This document shows positions 35,787 to 45,389 of a DNA stretch of 64,000 nucleotides, in pieces; positions within the stretch are counted from its first letter, which is position 1; every line of letters begins with the position of its first letter. Both the position numbers and the translations under genes were made by a program. Source of the DNA: Streptococcus porci DSM 23759 (lineage in GTDB: Bacteria > Bacillota > Bacilli > Lactobacillales > Streptococcaceae); assembly GCF_000423765.1 (NCBI RefSeq), contig NZ_AUIP01000012.1, forward strand, positions 1-64,000, given 5' to 3'. The notes under the pieces are model-generated. The model saw nothing but the letters and a program-made list of their open reading frames with translations. It was not told the origin of the DNA and searched no databases.

Positions 35787-36294
35787 CATCCAAACCTTCC
35801 ATGAGTTCCACATCCACACGATTACCAGCAATATCCACATTTAAGACAACCGGTGGAATGTAGGGCAGGAGCAGGTCTTTTTTCCCTTTACGCTTTACCA
35901 CCCAGACGTCATTAGCTCCTGGTTGTAGGATTTCCTTAATTTGACCAATGAGAATATCCTTCTCATAGACATCTAGCCCGATGATTTCGTGATAATAAAA
36001 ATCACCATCTTCTAGCTCAGTCAGATTTTCTTCGGCAACTTTCAGTGAAAAACCTTTATATTTTTCAACTTCATTGATGTGGTAAAGACCTTTAAACTTA
36101 ACAATATCAAAATTTTTCTGCTTACGATGACTGGCAACTTCTATGTCCATAACAAAGTTATCCTTATCATCAAAAAGTGACAAAATGCTACCTTTTTTAA
36201 AGCGTTCCTCCGCAAAATCAGTCACACTCATCACACGTAGCTCGCCTTGCAAGCCTTGCGTATTCACAATTTTTCCAACGTTAAAATAATTCAT
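35776..36294 (-). CDS. rimM: Ribosome maturation factor RimM
   Basis: A 172-residue 16S rRNA processing factor. The N-terminal barrel ([25 protein letters not shown]) and the C-terminal PRC-barrel ([42 protein letters not shown]) are both complete. It binds ribosomal protein S19 and helps 30S maturation. It is the first gene of the unit that continues with trmD. Confidence 0.95.
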   Translation of the reverse strand: MNYFNVGKIVNTQGLQGELRVMSVTDFAEERFKKGSILSLFDDKDNFVMDIEVASHRKQKNFDIVKFKGLYHINEVEKYKGFSLKVAEENLTELEDGDFYYHEIIGLDVYEKDILIGQIKEILQPGANDVWVVKRKGKKDLLLPYIPPVVLNVDIAGNRVDVELMEGLDDEN

Positions 36295-36346
36295 TTCAGT
36301 TCTTCTTTTCTACATAAAATCCTTACCTATTTTACCACGAGCGCTC

Positions 36347-36371
36347 AAAAAAAGCCAACTTTCGTTAGCTT
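36347..36371 (-). terminator. Terminator after the CapA-like gene
   Basis: Minus strand AGCTAAC-GAAA-GTTGGCT followed by TTTTTTT, 5 bp after the stop at 36376. Confidence 0.8.
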
Positions 36372-36375
36372 TCTT

Positions 36376-37623
36376 TTACTTCCAATTTAGACCTACCAGA
36401 TTGTTCATTTCTTTGTAGGCAATGTCAACTTTTTCTTGAATAGGAGCTGGGATTTCTGAACGGTACTTACCACCTTCGATAAAATCTTCTAAAATCAGGA
36501 CACGGTAGTCAAAATGTTCATAGCCTTCAACATCATAGTCCCCCTTGCCCCAAGCCCAGACCATGGTAGGATGAGCCTTAGCAGTTTTAATGATGGTCTT
36601 ATCGTCCTTCTTTTCAAAGGTAACATCCATAAGGAGGCCTCGTTCAGTCCAATAATCTCCTAGCATTTCATAGGTTTGATTAGAAATGAAATTCCCCATG
36701 GAATAGATAATCAATTTTTGATCACCATCATGCTCGACAATTTCTGATGGCTCTGCCACATGAGGATGACCTCCGAAAATGACATCTGCTCCCCAATCAA
36801 TCATCTTATGATAGAGTGTGACCTGCTCTGCACTTGGCTCCAAAGCATACTCAACCCCCATCTGAGGCATGACAACGGTAACGTCCGCTACCTTTTCAGC
36901 TTGCTCAAGCTCTGCCTTCATCTTTGTCTCGTCTAAATCTGACATATGCTTTTGGTATTCTTCGGCCGTCAGGTTGCCTTCCATGCCATTATAGCCGTAT
37001 GCGTAACCTAAGATGGCAATCTTGATTCCATTGACTTCCTTAATCAGAAAATCTTGACTGTCTCGATTTTTTGTATAAATACCGATGGTATCAAGTCCTA
37101 GCTTATTAAAGGTGTCAACTGTATTGAGTGCACCAGATAACTGAGAATCCAAAATATGATTATGCGCCAAGTCAACCACATCATAGCCCGTATTTTTCAT
37201 GGTTTGCGCAATTTCTGCCGGCGCATTGAATAGCGGATAACCCGCTAAAGGAAAGTCCGGACTAATAGTCCCCTCATAGTCACCGATTGCCAAATCTGCT
37301 TTCTCAATCCATTCTTTAGCATAGGCAAAATAGGGGTCAAAGTTATAAGTACCATCAGCCTGATAGGCCGATGTGTAAAGAACATTATGAAGAAGAATAT
37401 CCCCATTAGCCACAATACGAGCCGTTTGAGTCTCTTTGTCAGAATTGGATATGTCGTCTTTTGAATTTAAAGCGGACTTGACGGTATTATTTAAAACAAC
37501 ATCACCACTATTTAAACGTCTCTCCAATAGAAACACAAAAAGAACCGTCAATAATAAGAGGGTGAATAAAATCCATGCACGACGACATTCCTTTTGTCGT
37601 CTTTTTAAGCGTCTTTTATCCAT
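36376..37623 (-). CDS. CapA-family metallophosphatase-like membrane protein
   Basis: A 415-residue protein. A basic start (DKRRLKRRQKECRR) precedes one membrane helix (AWILFTLLLLTVLFVFLL); the rest should lie outside. It has the CapA/PgsA motifs ANGDILLH, IGDYEGTIS, DVVDLAHNHILD and FGGHPHVAEP, which belong to the calcineurin-like fold. CapA proteins take part in poly-gamma-glutamate production in Bacillus, but here no capBC neighbours exist, so the substrate is unknown. ATG 37623 with AAAGGAG is chosen over GTG 37629. Confidence 0.85.
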   Translation of the reverse strand: MDKRRLKRRQKECRRAWILFTLLLLTVLFVFLLERRLNSGDVVLNNTVKSALNSKDDISNSDKETQTARIVANGDILLHNVLYTSAYQADGTYNFDPYFAYAKEWIEKADLAIGDYEGTISPDFPLAGYPLFNAPAEIAQTMKNTGYDVVDLAHNHILDSQLSGALNTVDTFNKLGLDTIGIYTKNRDSQDFLIKEVNGIKIAILGYAYGYNGMEGNLTAEEYQKHMSDLDETKMKAELEQAEKVADVTVVMPQMGVEYALEPSAEQVTLYHKMIDWGADVIFGGHPHVAEPSEIVEHDGDQKLIIYSMGNFISNQTYEMLGDYWTERGLLMDVTFEKKDDKTIIKTAKAHPTMVWAWGKGDYDVEGYEHFDYRVLILEDFIEGGKYRSEIPAPIQEKVDIAYKEMNNLVGLNWK

Positions 37624-37699
37624 AAACACTCCTTTCCTGCATAACTATTATAACATGTTATACAAAGATAAAAAAGCGGTTTACGATGAGAAAGCAAAA

Positions 37700-37725
37700 C
37701 AGCACTCCAACCGTCAGGAATGCTG
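37700..37725 (-). terminator. Terminator after the ABC permease gene
   Basis: Minus strand CAGCATTCC / GGAGTGCTG stem followed by TTTTGC, about 20 bp after the permease stop. Confidence 0.65.
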
Positions 37726-37743
37726 CCCTCATCTCAATAGCTT

Positions 37744-38544
37744 TTATATATGTAAATCCTTACGACAAAAAACCAGAACACCTAAAGTGTAGAGTAATAC
37801 CGCTCCTACAACTAAAACAATAGCTCCCAGTGTCGCATTACTATCACCAGCCACTATTCCATTTGGATCAAACAAAGTGAAAAAGGTCATTTTATTTATA
37901 AATTCAGCTTTTTCTCCAGAATTGGCAAGCATTTGAAGGACATACATTAAAGCTGGAATCCCAGCACCAACAGTAATACTGTATTTAGTATCAGAAAAAA
38001 AGCAAGTAGCTAAATAGCAGATACTACCGATAAACAAATGCAAGCATAACAATGCGCTATTTAACTTAAAAAGTTCAGAAATCGCTAACTCACCTGGGAA
38101 TTTCGCATGTGCAACAGCTAACTCAAGTCCTGTCGCATAGGCAATTAAAAGGACAATGCCACTTAACAAGACCGATAACTGTGTCAAAGCAACTGTACTC
38201 CTTTTAACTGGGGAAGCTAGGAGTGCCACCATTGACCCTTTCTCAACATATTTTGCAACCAAGCTATTCCCACGGATAATTGCAAAAATCATAGGAAATA
38301 CTAGCAGGATAAATCCATATAGATAAGAAATCATAAATCCCAACAAACTTGTCGCTCCAGTAGTCATTCCAACTGCCGACATCAATTCTGGCATCATATC
38401 GTAAAATTGGTCAAGTGAGGCCATCATTTCGGGATCGTACATACCAATTATGATGGCTATATACATTGAAATCACTGCTACAAAAATGACCAGTATCTTA
38501 ATACTGTTTTTCATTTCACGCTTATATAAAGTGAGGTTAATCAT
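37744..38544 (-). CDS. ABC-2 type transporter permease
   Basis: A 266-residue membrane protein with six predicted helices, starting MINLTLYKREMKNSIK, a typical ABC-2 permease beginning. Substrate unknown; small two-gene exporters of this type often move peptides or drugs. ATG 38544 (GGAGGTGAG upstream) overlaps the ATPase gene by 8 bp. Confidence 0.85.
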   Translation of the reverse strand: MINLTLYKREMKNSIKILVIFVAVISMYIAIIIGMYDPEMMASLDQFYDMMPELMSAVGMTTGATSLLGFMISYLYGFILLVFPMIFAIIRGNSLVAKYVEKGSMVALLASPVKRSTVALTQLSVLLSGIVLLIAYATGLELAVAHAKFPGELAISELFKLNSALLCLHLFIGSICYLATCFFSDTKYSITVGAGIPALMYVLQMLANSGEKAEFINKMTFFTLFDPNGIVAGDSNATLGAIVLVVGAVLLYTLGVLVFCRKDLHI

Positions 38545-39355
38545 TTGGCTCACCTCCATAATAAGTCAAAAAGATTGACTCTAAACCCTGTTTTGTCACA
38601 ACGGTCACGTTATTTCCGTGGCGTTCTCCATTGAAATCTTTAGCAAAAGCTTCTGCTTCTTCAGAGGAATGCAGCTGAACAGTATAAGATCGCATATGAC
38701 GATTTCTTAAATTTTCCACAGAATCAACCGTCACCAACTTACCATTTCTAATAATCCCGATACGATTGCAAGTCCTCTCAACTTCTTCAAATATGTGACT
38801 GGAGAGCAAAACAGTTTTGCCCTTTTCTCGTTCTTCTTCTACAAGGTCAATAAATCGATTTTGCATTAAAGGATCAAGCCCACTAGTAGGTTCATCTAAA
38901 ATCAAGATTTCAGGGTCATGCATAAAGGCAGATACGATACCCAATTTTTGCTTCATCCCCTTGCTCATCTTTTTGATTCTCCCTCTAGGATCAAGTTCGA
39001 ATCGCTCAATCACTTCTCTCATTTTTGTATCATCTTTAATCTTGCGGTATTCCAACTGAAATTGAAGAAACTCTTTCCCCGTCATATCGTCAAAAAAGCT
39101 AATTTCACCGGGAATGTAGCCGAGCTTTCTCTGGATAATTTCTCTATCTGCCCAGCAATTCTTACCATCAATCTGGCAACTTCCTGTTTGAGGCCTGATA
39201 AATCCCATAAGATGACGAATAGTTGTTGTTTTTCCTGAACCATTTGGTCCTAAAAAGCCAAAAACTTCACCGCGATCAACACCAATAGATAAGTCAAAAA
39301 TCCCTTTCCCAGAGCCATAGTCTCGGGTCAAATGCTGGACACTAATCACAGTCAT
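38537..39355 (-). CDS. ABC transporter ATP-binding protein
   Basis: A 272-residue ABC ATPase. Walker A is GPNGSGKTTTIRHLMG, the signature MSKGMKQKLGIVSAF and Walker B EILILDEPTSGLDP. The C-terminal part (after about 220) is a short accessory domain. It is the first gene of a two-gene export operon with the ABC-2 permease. AAGGAGGAG precedes ATG 39355. Confidence 0.9.
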   Translation of the reverse strand: MTVISVQHLTRDYGSGKGIFDLSIGVDRGEVFGFLGPNGSGKTTTIRHLMGFIRPQTGSCQIDGKNCWADREIIQRKLGYIPGEISFFDDMTGKEFLQFQLEYRKIKDDTKMREVIERFELDPRGRIKKMSKGMKQKLGIVSAFMHDPEILILDEPTSGLDPLMQNRFIDLVEEEREKGKTVLLSSHIFEEVERTCNRIGIIRNGKLVTVDSVENLRNRHMRSYTVQLHSSEEAEAFAKDFNGERHGNNVTVVTKQGLESIFLTYYGGEPND

Positions 39356-39489
39356 CCCTACTCCTCCTTAGCCATAATTGACTAAAATACGTTTGCTAGC
39401 ATACCAATGTTGCACTCACTTATCCTCAAAGTAGCAGACCTGCATCATAGATGAACTACTGCTCTCTACCCTTAACGATATATATACAT

Positions 39490-39495
39490 ATTATA
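39490..39495 (-). promoter_or_regulatory. Extended -10 promoter for the ABC operon
   Basis: Minus strand TGGTATAAT is an extended -10 (TATAAT at 39495-39490). A TTGGTG lies 15 bp upstream, inside the long palindrome at 39504-39538, so palindrome and promoter overlap. Confidence 0.5.
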
Positions 39496-39503
39496 CCATA
39501 AAT

Positions 39504-39561
39504 AAAACCCCACCAAGATTAAATCTTGGTGGGGTTTTGGTGGAGAATAATAACATTCTCC
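39504..39561. repeat. 35-bp palindrome followed by a second hairpin, beside the integrase gene
   Basis: A near-perfect 35-bp palindrome (AAAACCCCACCAAGATT mirrored as AATCTTGGTGGGGTTTT, 39504-39538) is followed at once by GGAGAAT-N6-ATTCTCC (39542-39561). It can act as a two-way terminator, between the ABC operon promoter and the integrase end. Its closeness to the integrase also makes it a candidate att-flanking structure. The rest of the 39356-39696 gap holds more short hairpins (such as CGCAAT-CAA-ATTGCG near 39635) and no gene. Confidence 0.6.
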
Positions 39562-39696
39562 CGATTTTTTATCGCTCTAAGCAATTCTAAAACCTTGATT
39601 TACTAGGCTTCCGCAATCAAATTGCGATACTCTATTATTTAAGAGTAACAATTGCATTCTTTCATTTTTTCTTTGTATTATCAGTATTTCAGCTAC

Positions 39697-40905
39697 CTAT
39701 CTATTGGTTGTGGTGGGGTGTGAGGTGGGGTGTGCAACAGTTTTATTTGATTGTGTTTTTGCAACTCCACTTTGTTCCAAAATTTCCTGAATTTGTCCAC
39801 CAATTGTATTATCTACTTGATAATAATGTGAATAGGTATTTAAGGTGGTTGCTTTATCAATTCTTCCTGATCTGTGTGATAATGCTACAACATCTAAATG
39901 TAGAACATTTATCATGAATGAATCATGTGAGTGCCTTAATCCTTTTCCTGTAATAATAGGAACGCCTGCTTTAAGTGCGTATCTTTTTAGCATTCTTGAT
40001 AAGGTGCTTTTTACCATGGGTTCACCGAATCTAGAAAGGATAAAATTATCCTTTGAGTTCGAAACTTGAATTTTTCTCCATTCCATTAATATCCTTACCG
40101 TTTCGTCATCTAAAGATATGTAACGTTTTCCTGCGTCAGTTTTTGTTTGTAATTTTCTAAAATACTGACCTTTCCCAATCGCTTCAAGTGTTGATTGGAC
40201 ATGAAGTGTTTTTTTCTTAGCATTGAAATCAGACCAAATCAACGCGAAACCTTCACTTACTCGAACTCCAGTCATATAGTATAACCAAACTGTTACATAT
40301 CTTAAATGATCTTCATAATCAGTTAAGTCAAATTGCTGAATAACTTTTAAAAAATCTTCATAAGTCCAGAATTTAGTTTCCGGTCTTTTTCCTTTTGGAT
40401 TATCTAACGCTTTACATGGAAAAGATTTTATATACTCTAAACGTTCTGCATATCCTAAAGATTGTTTAAATCTACACCATAGTTGTTTGGCATAGTTTGG
40501 TGAATAATTGGCAATGATTTTTACTCTAAATTGCTCACACATTCTTGGTGTGATATTTCTTAGTTTTGTATCACCAAATTCTTTAATAAACAATTCAAAA
40601 TGTACCATGGCAGTACGATAAGTTAATCCTTGAACAGTTTGTCTGTAATATGGTAGGAAAACACTATTCATGAATGTCGAATATGAAATATCATAATCTG
40701 AGTATTCAAATTTATCATGATACTCTGCACGCACTCTACATAATTCATTGTACGCTTCCTTTTCTGAATCAAAAGGTTTCCCCCATCTGTTTAAATAACT
40801 TTTATATCTTTGTCTTTTACCTGTAACGGGATTTGATTTAAATTCTGTCTGTATGTATATTCTGCCTTTCTTATCTTTATTAACACCTTTATAACGTTTA
40901 GTCAT
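39697..40905 (-). CDS. int: Tyrosine recombinase/integrase (phage-type)
   Basis: A 402-residue integrase. The arm-binding start is MTKRYKGVNKDKKGRIYIQ, then an SAM-like core-binding domain, then the catalytic domain with Arg in TGVRVSEGFALIW, His/Arg in GKGLRHSHDSFMI, HRSGR and the nucleophile Tyr in TLNTYSHYYQVD. ATG 40905 (GAGGAG upstream) is preferred to 40926. It overlaps the DUF3173 gene by 8 bp. It looks intact although no conjugation or phage genes accompany it. Confidence 0.9.
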   Translation of the reverse strand: MTKRYKGVNKDKKGRIYIQTEFKSNPVTGKRQRYKSYLNRWGKPFDSEKEAYNELCRVRAEYHDKFEYSDYDISYSTFMNSVFLPYYRQTVQGLTYRTAMVHFELFIKEFGDTKLRNITPRMCEQFRVKIIANYSPNYAKQLWCRFKQSLGYAERLEYIKSFPCKALDNPKGKRPETKFWTYEDFLKVIQQFDLTDYEDHLRYVTVWLYYMTGVRVSEGFALIWSDFNAKKKTLHVQSTLEAIGKGQYFRKLQTKTDAGKRYISLDDETVRILMEWRKIQVSNSKDNFILSRFGEPMVKSTLSRMLKRYALKAGVPIITGKGLRHSHDSFMINVLHLDVVALSHRSGRIDKATTLNTYSHYYQVDNTIGGQIQEILEQSGVAKTQSNKTVAHPTSHPTTTNR

Positions 40906-41146
40906 GGTTAATCTCCTCGTATTCAACGAGGGAGAAACCTAATAATTCTTCAACAATAGATAGCGGTGCTAAGTCTAATCGCCTATTGTCGAATGGAGAT
41001 TTACTTAATTTTACCGCATTTTTACTATTTTTGTCTGCTTCTTCGAATCTCTTTATTGCAATATTTTTGGCCTGACGTATTATTTTTCTAGCTGTAGTTT
41101 TTGCAAAACCCAATCTCATTAATTCCTTGTGAGTTATTGTCTTCAT
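40898..41146 (-). CDS. DUF3173 protein, excisionase-like partner of the integrase
   Basis: An 82-residue basic protein: THKELMRLGFAKTTARKIIRQAKN forms a helix-turn-helix-like start, and RRLDLAPLSIVEELLGF is the conserved end of DUF3173. This family is usually found directly before integrase genes of streptococcal ICEs and probably directs excision. The middle (FEEADKNSKNAVKLSKSPF) is longer than is usual for the family. It is coupled to int by an overlap. Confidence 0.75.
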   Translation of the reverse strand: MKTITHKELMRLGFAKTTARKIIRQAKNIAIKRFEEADKNSKNAVKLSKSPFDNRRLDLAPLSIVEELLGFSLVEYEEINHD

Positions 41147-41441
41147 ATAATACCTCTATCTATTAAAAATTTCCGAATGAATGTTACTCAGAACTAAGTT
41201 TCACGACATTGGTGGGTTGATTTGGACATCAACATAGGAATCTCACCTGCTCCATTTTTCGACTAGAGCCTGAACGTTCAGAAGTATCATTAACATTATT
41301 TGTGTCATGGCAAATTGGATTCCATCCCAATTTTAGAAACAGATATTTTTCGCTCATATCATCGCGTATCTATTTCAACTGCTCGACAAATAAGTAAAGT
41401 CCCACCTTGGTCTATTCAATTTTCAAAGGACCGGGAGGGAC
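41147..41441. other. Gene-free stretch between DUF3173 and the XRE gene
   Basis: 295 bp without a convincing reading frame. It has a hairpin GTTGAT-N6-ATCAAC near 41215-41232 and, at its left-to-right end, GTCCC ... GGGAC arms around 41400-41440 that may form a terminator-like structure for the XRE gene. It may be decayed island DNA. Confidence 0.4.
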
Positions 41442-41669
41442 TTATTTTATCTTGTTCTTTATTCTAATTGGACAATCAGACAAACCTAAAAGATAATCGG
41501 TGCTGACATTATAGAGATTTGAGAGTCGAATTAAGTCTGGAATCGATAATCCTCTTTTTCCAGATTCAATTCGAGAATATGTGGCTTGTGTACAAAATAA
41601 TTTTTCAGCAACATATTGTTGCGAATAATCTGCATCCTCTCTCAAGTCTTTTATACGTCTGTACCTCAC
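41442..41669 (-). CDS. XRE-family helix-turn-helix regulator
   Basis: A 75-residue Cro/CI-like regulator: DYSQQYVAEKLFCTQATYSRIESGKRG is the complete helix-turn-helix, ending with the common YLLGLSD. The start is probably GTG 41669 with AGGAG upstream. It may control the integrase islet, but distance and lack of partners leave that open. Confidence 0.8.
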   Translation of the reverse strand: MRYRRIKDLREDADYSQQYVAEKLFCTQATYSRIESGKRGLSIPDLIRLSNLYNVSTDYLLGLSDCPIRIKNKIK

Positions 41670-41788
41670 ATTCGTTCACTCCTATAATCAGTATATAGGT
41701 AAATAAAGCGAATATTCTCTTTTATTCCAAATTGGTATATTATTATTTGTATTCCAATGATATAGCTTAGCTTACTTTGATCTTACTT

Positions 41789-42607
41789 CTATAAAAATTC
41801 TTCCTTTGGTGTTACACCAAAACGAGTAGCCAATTCCTTTAGTTCTGAATCTGTTATTTCTTGTTTGATAACACCGCCTTGTGCCCCCACTTGGCTATAA
41901 ATCATAGCTGCTTTTTCAATAACTTCCACCAAGCCATAGGTTTCATCAAGAGAGACACCAGAAGCAAAGAGTCCATGATGTGGCCAGATGACTGCTGAGA
42001 AATCGGACATTTTTTCTGCTGTTGCTTTTCCAATTTCAGTTGTGCCCGGAGTCATATAAGGAATAACTCCGATTCCTTCTGGAAAGACAACCAGCGATTC
42101 TGCCTGCATCTTCCATAGTAAGCGAGACAAGTGACGTTCATCCAAATCTTGCGTAAAGGTCAAAGCAATCAAGTTGGTCGGGTGACAATGGAAGACAACA
42201 CGTTGTTCAGGGTTAACTTTCAGGCGTTCAATGTGGCTCATCAAGTGACTTGGAAACTCTGAGGTTGGTAAGCCACCATCTTCAAATCCCCAAACAATAT
42301 CGTAATGGTGACCATCTTCAGAAATTTTGACCAATCCTAAATCAAGTAGGGGTTGCTTAGTCACATTTCTAAAATAGCGACCTGTCCCTGTAACAAGATA
42401 ATACTGACCTGCTAATGCTGATGCATCAAAGCCAAGTTCATGCGTGGATTGGACTTCATGCACATCTTCATAAGGGCTCACTTCTTTCTCGGTTAACCGG
42501 CAGGAAACATTGCCACCATTTCGCTCATCCCAGTATCTAAGATAAGACTGGTAAGTCACTTCTCGCATGGTTTCTACATAGGGTGAATCAATAAATTTTG
42601 TCATCAT
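41789..42607 (-). CDS. rhaD: Rhamnulose-1-phosphate aldolase
   Basis: A 272-residue class II (zinc) aldolase that splits L-rhamnulose 1-phosphate into DHAP and L-lactaldehyde. Zinc-site histidines are visible in VFHCHPTN and WPHHGLFASG, and the fold begins VTYQSYLRYWDERNGGNVSCRL. It is the last gene of rhaB-rhaA-rhaD, 10 bp after rhaA. ATG 42607 and ATG 42604 are adjacent. Confidence 0.95.
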   Translation of the reverse strand: MMTKFIDSPYVETMREVTYQSYLRYWDERNGGNVSCRLTEKEVSPYEDVHEVQSTHELGFDASALAGQYYLVTGTGRYFRNVTKQPLLDLGLVKISEDGHHYDIVWGFEDGGLPTSEFPSHLMSHIERLKVNPEQRVVFHCHPTNLIALTFTQDLDERHLSRLLWKMQAESLVVFPEGIGVIPYMTPGTTEIGKATAEKMSDFSAVIWPHHGLFASGVSLDETYGLVEVIEKAAMIYSQVGAQGGVIKQEITDSELKELATRFGVTPKEEFL

Positions 42608-42617
42608 GTTCCTCTTT

Positions 42618-43880
42618 CTAGTTTCGTTTACTTAAAACATCTTCTTCATATTGACGGACTTCAGTTAACCAGTCCAAGCCAACAGGTACATTATTCTGCA
42701 AGCAGAAGTAATTCCATACATCTGCATACGGGAAATCTTTCAGCTCTTCTGTGTAGGCCAAACGGGAGGTGAAATCAAATGCATTTTCCATATCTTTCAA
42801 ATCTTGTGTGGGCTCAAGCAAGGCTTTCAAGAGAGCTTTTTGGGTATTGCGTGTACCGATAACCCAGGCTGCAATTCGATTGATGGTAGCATCGAAGAAA
42901 TCAAGACCAATCACTGCCTTATCCAACAAGTCATTGCGGACCAACTCTTTGGCAATATCTTGCAATTCATCATCCATAATGACCACATGGTCAGAATCCC
43001 AACGGACAGGACGTGAAACATGGAGCATGATTCCTTTTCCGAATAGTGCTAATGAAGACAGTTTGTTTGAGATAACTTCAGTTGGGTGAAAGTGTCCTGC
43101 GTCTAACAAAATCATCTTACCACGAGTCAAGCCATATCCCATATAAAACTCGTGTGAGCCAACGGTATAGGCTTCTGCTCCAAGTCCAAATAATTTGCTC
43201 TCCACTGCATCTTGTGTGTAGGTTTCATCCACATGGTCAGCGAAAATTTCATCCAATGATTCCATCAAACGTTTGCGAGGGCTGAGTCGATCAACTGGAT
43301 TATCTTTGAAACCATCTGGCACCCAGAAGTTGTTGTAACAAACTTGACCTAGTTCTTTCCCCATGTACTCAGCAACCTTACGGCTACGTTTGCCATGCTC
43401 AATCCAGTAGTCACGAACTTCCTTATCTGGATGGGACAAAGTAAAACCGTCTTTCATCATCGGATGCGAAAAGAACGTTGGGTTAAAATCAAGTCCCAAG
43501 CCTTGTTCCTTAGCCCAAGCTACCCATTTTTCGAAATGTTTTGGCTCGATTTCATTCAAGTCTACTTTTTCATTTGTGTCTAGATAAATGGCATGAAGGT
43601 TGAGTTTATGCTGGCCAGGAATGAGGCTAAAGGCTTTTTCCAAATCTTGACGCAACTGGTCTGGGTTCTTTGCTGCACCAGGGTAATTTCCTGTTGACAT
43701 GATACCACCAGTCAAGTCTCCTTCTGGTGACAAGAAGCCTTTGACATCATCTCCTTGCCAGCAATGCATTGAAATCTTGATTTCTTGAAGTTTTTTTAGA
43801 GCAGCATCAGTATCAACTCCAATAGCTGCATAACGTTCTTTAGCAACTTGATATGCTTGTTTCAATTGTTCAGCGTTCAT
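42618..43880 (-). CDS. rhaA: L-rhamnose isomerase
   Basis: A 420-residue isomerase converting L-rhamnose to L-rhamnulose. Typical parts are [44 protein letters not shown] and [17 protein letters not shown] 43880 with AAGGAG is the correct start ([10 protein letters not shown]); the frame upstream overlaps rhaB. It lies 10 bp after rhaB. Confidence 0.97.
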   Translation of the reverse strand: MNAEQLKQAYQVAKERYAAIGVDTDAALKKLQEIKISMHCWQGDDVKGFLSPEGDLTGGIMSTGNYPGAAKNPDQLRQDLEKAFSLIPGQHKLNLHAIYLDTNEKVDLNEIEPKHFEKWVAWAKEQGLGLDFNPTFFSHPMMKDGFTLSHPDKEVRDYWIEHGKRSRKVAEYMGKELGQVCYNNFWVPDGFKDNPVDRLSPRKRLMESLDEIFADHVDETYTQDAVESKLFGLGAEAYTVGSHEFYMGYGLTRGKMILLDAGHFHPTEVISNKLSSLALFGKGIMLHVSRPVRWDSDHVVIMDDELQDIAKELVRNDLLDKAVIGLDFFDATINRIAAWVIGTRNTQKALLKALLEPTQDLKDMENAFDFTSRLAYTEELKDFPYADVWNYFCLQNNVPVGLDWLTEVRQYEEDVLSKRN

Positions 43881-43890
43881 TTCTTTCTCC

Positions 43891-45279
43891 TTACAGTTGT
43901 GGTATAAATGTTTCAAATTCAGATGTTCCTGCTAACCATTGTCTAGCTTCTTGAAGATTTTCAAACTCCCCTGTCGCAATCATCTGGACTAGGATATTGC
44001 CAATTGCAGTTGCCTCTCCAGGCCCCGCAACCACTTCTTTTCCGATGACGTTGGCAGTCAGCTGATTTAGCAAGCTGACATTGGAGCCACCGCCTACGAT
44101 ATGAAGGCAGTTAATGGTCTGACCAGTTAATGCTTCAACTTGCTTCAATTCTCGTCCGTAGGCCTTAGCTAAGTTGGAATAGACAGCCATAACCAGTTCT
44201 CCGATAGATTCAGGCACTTTTTGTCCTGTCTCATGACAAGCCTCTTTGATTTCTTCTATCATATTTTCAGGATTAGTGAATCGATCGTCATTCAGATCAA
44301 TCTCTTGCTGGAATGGCTCAACAAGGGCTGCCTGCTCTGCCATTTCCTTAAAGGAATAGCGATAATCGGTCAGGCGTGCAATTTCTTGGACACACCACAT
44401 ACCTGTAATGTTTTTGAGGAATCGGTATGTCTGATAAGCGCCCCATTCATTTGTATAATTGGCTAGATAGCTGTCTTGATTGGCGATAGACTGTTTAGAT
44501 TCAATACCTATCAAAGACCAGGTGCCTGAGCTAATATAGGCCCAGTTCTCGCTAGTCGCTGGAACCCCCACAACGGCCGATGCGGTATCATGTGTACCGA
44601 CCGCAATCACTTGTGCTTCTGGTAGATCATATCCATCTACTTCTAACCGACCGATGAAACCACCCGCTTCAATCAAATCAGGGAACTTGCTATTCTCGAT
44701 ACCAATCACTTCCAACAACTCCTTGTCAAAAGTGCGTGTTTCAAGGTTCATAAATTGGGTCGTTGACCAATTAGTCACTTCTCCTGTCATCTTTCCTGTC
44801 AATCTGTAGGCAATGTAATCAGGAATCATAAGAATTTTATCTGTTTTTTCCAACAAACTTCTGTCTTCGACAAAGAGCTGATAGAGGGTATTGAAATTTA
44901 GAAATTGGATTCCTGTTTTCTGATAAATGGTTTCTTTTGAGATATGCTGAAAGACTTGTTCCATCGCCCCTTGAGTTCTAGCATCCCGGTAGGCAATTGG
45001 TTGAGCTAGTAGGTTGCCATTTTTGTCAAGTAGGCAATAATCAACCGCCCAGGTATCAATACCAATTGTACAGGTGTTTACCCCACTTTGTTTCACTTTT
45101 TCTAGCCCAATCAGTACATTATCAACCAGCTGGTCAATATCCCATCTATCATGTCCGTCTGACTTCTCAAATCCATTTTTAAAACGATAAATTTCTCTTA
45201 ATTCCAATCCATCAGTCTTATTTGCTAAGATCACACGGCCACTAGATGCTCCAATATCAATGGCAACATGATAGGTCAT
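43891..45279 (-). CDS. rhaB: Rhamnulokinase
   Basis: A 462-residue FGGY-family kinase that makes L-rhamnulose 1-phosphate. [14 protein letters not shown] is the phosphate motif; [20 protein letters not shown] and [17 protein letters not shown] are typical of RhaB. It is the first gene of the rha operon, and an activator gene diverges from it. I saw no rhaM mutarotase in the window. Confidence 0.96.
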   Translation of the reverse strand: MTYHVAIDIGASSGRVILANKTDGLELREIYRFKNGFEKSDGHDRWDIDQLVDNVLIGLEKVKQSGVNTCTIGIDTWAVDYCLLDKNGNLLAQPIAYRDARTQGAMEQVFQHISKETIYQKTGIQFLNFNTLYQLFVEDRSLLEKTDKILMIPDYIAYRLTGKMTGEVTNWSTTQFMNLETRTFDKELLEVIGIENSKFPDLIEAGGFIGRLEVDGYDLPEAQVIAVGTHDTASAVVGVPATSENWAYISSGTWSLIGIESKQSIANQDSYLANYTNEWGAYQTYRFLKNITGMWCVQEIARLTDYRYSFKEMAEQAALVEPFQQEIDLNDDRFTNPENMIEEIKEACHETGQKVPESIGELVMAVYSNLAKAYGRELKQVEALTGQTINCLHIVGGGSNVSLLNQLTANVIGKEVVAGPGEATAIGNILVQMIATGEFENLQEARQWLAGTSEFETFIPQL

Positions 45280-45389
45280 GAGGTTTCTCCTTTGTTTTTT
45301 GATACTTCTATTTAACCTTATTTCTGTTTATGGTACAATGTCGATAGAACATTGAAAACGTATCAAATTTACAGTTAGGAAAAAACGAA
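45280..45389. promoter_or_regulatory. Divergent rhaB / rhaR control region
   Basis: On the plus strand TGGTACAAT is an extended -10 for rhaR (TACAAT near 45334), with TTAACC 16 bp upstream. On the minus strand TTGTAC-N17-TTAAAT could serve rhaB. TTGAAAACGTATCAA near 45353 is an almost symmetrical element, one base short of a cre site, and may be a cre relative or the AraC operator. Confidence 0.5.

Noticed and set aside
39697..40905. The integrase as recombinase of the large ICE
   Set aside because: 13 kb of chromosomal genes (fru, rimM-trmD, ABC) lie between them, and the ICE ends near 26.1 kb.
45348..45366. TTGAAAACGTATCAA as a cre site
   Set aside because: One base short of the cre spacing; kept only as a possible operator in the rhaB/rhaR region.
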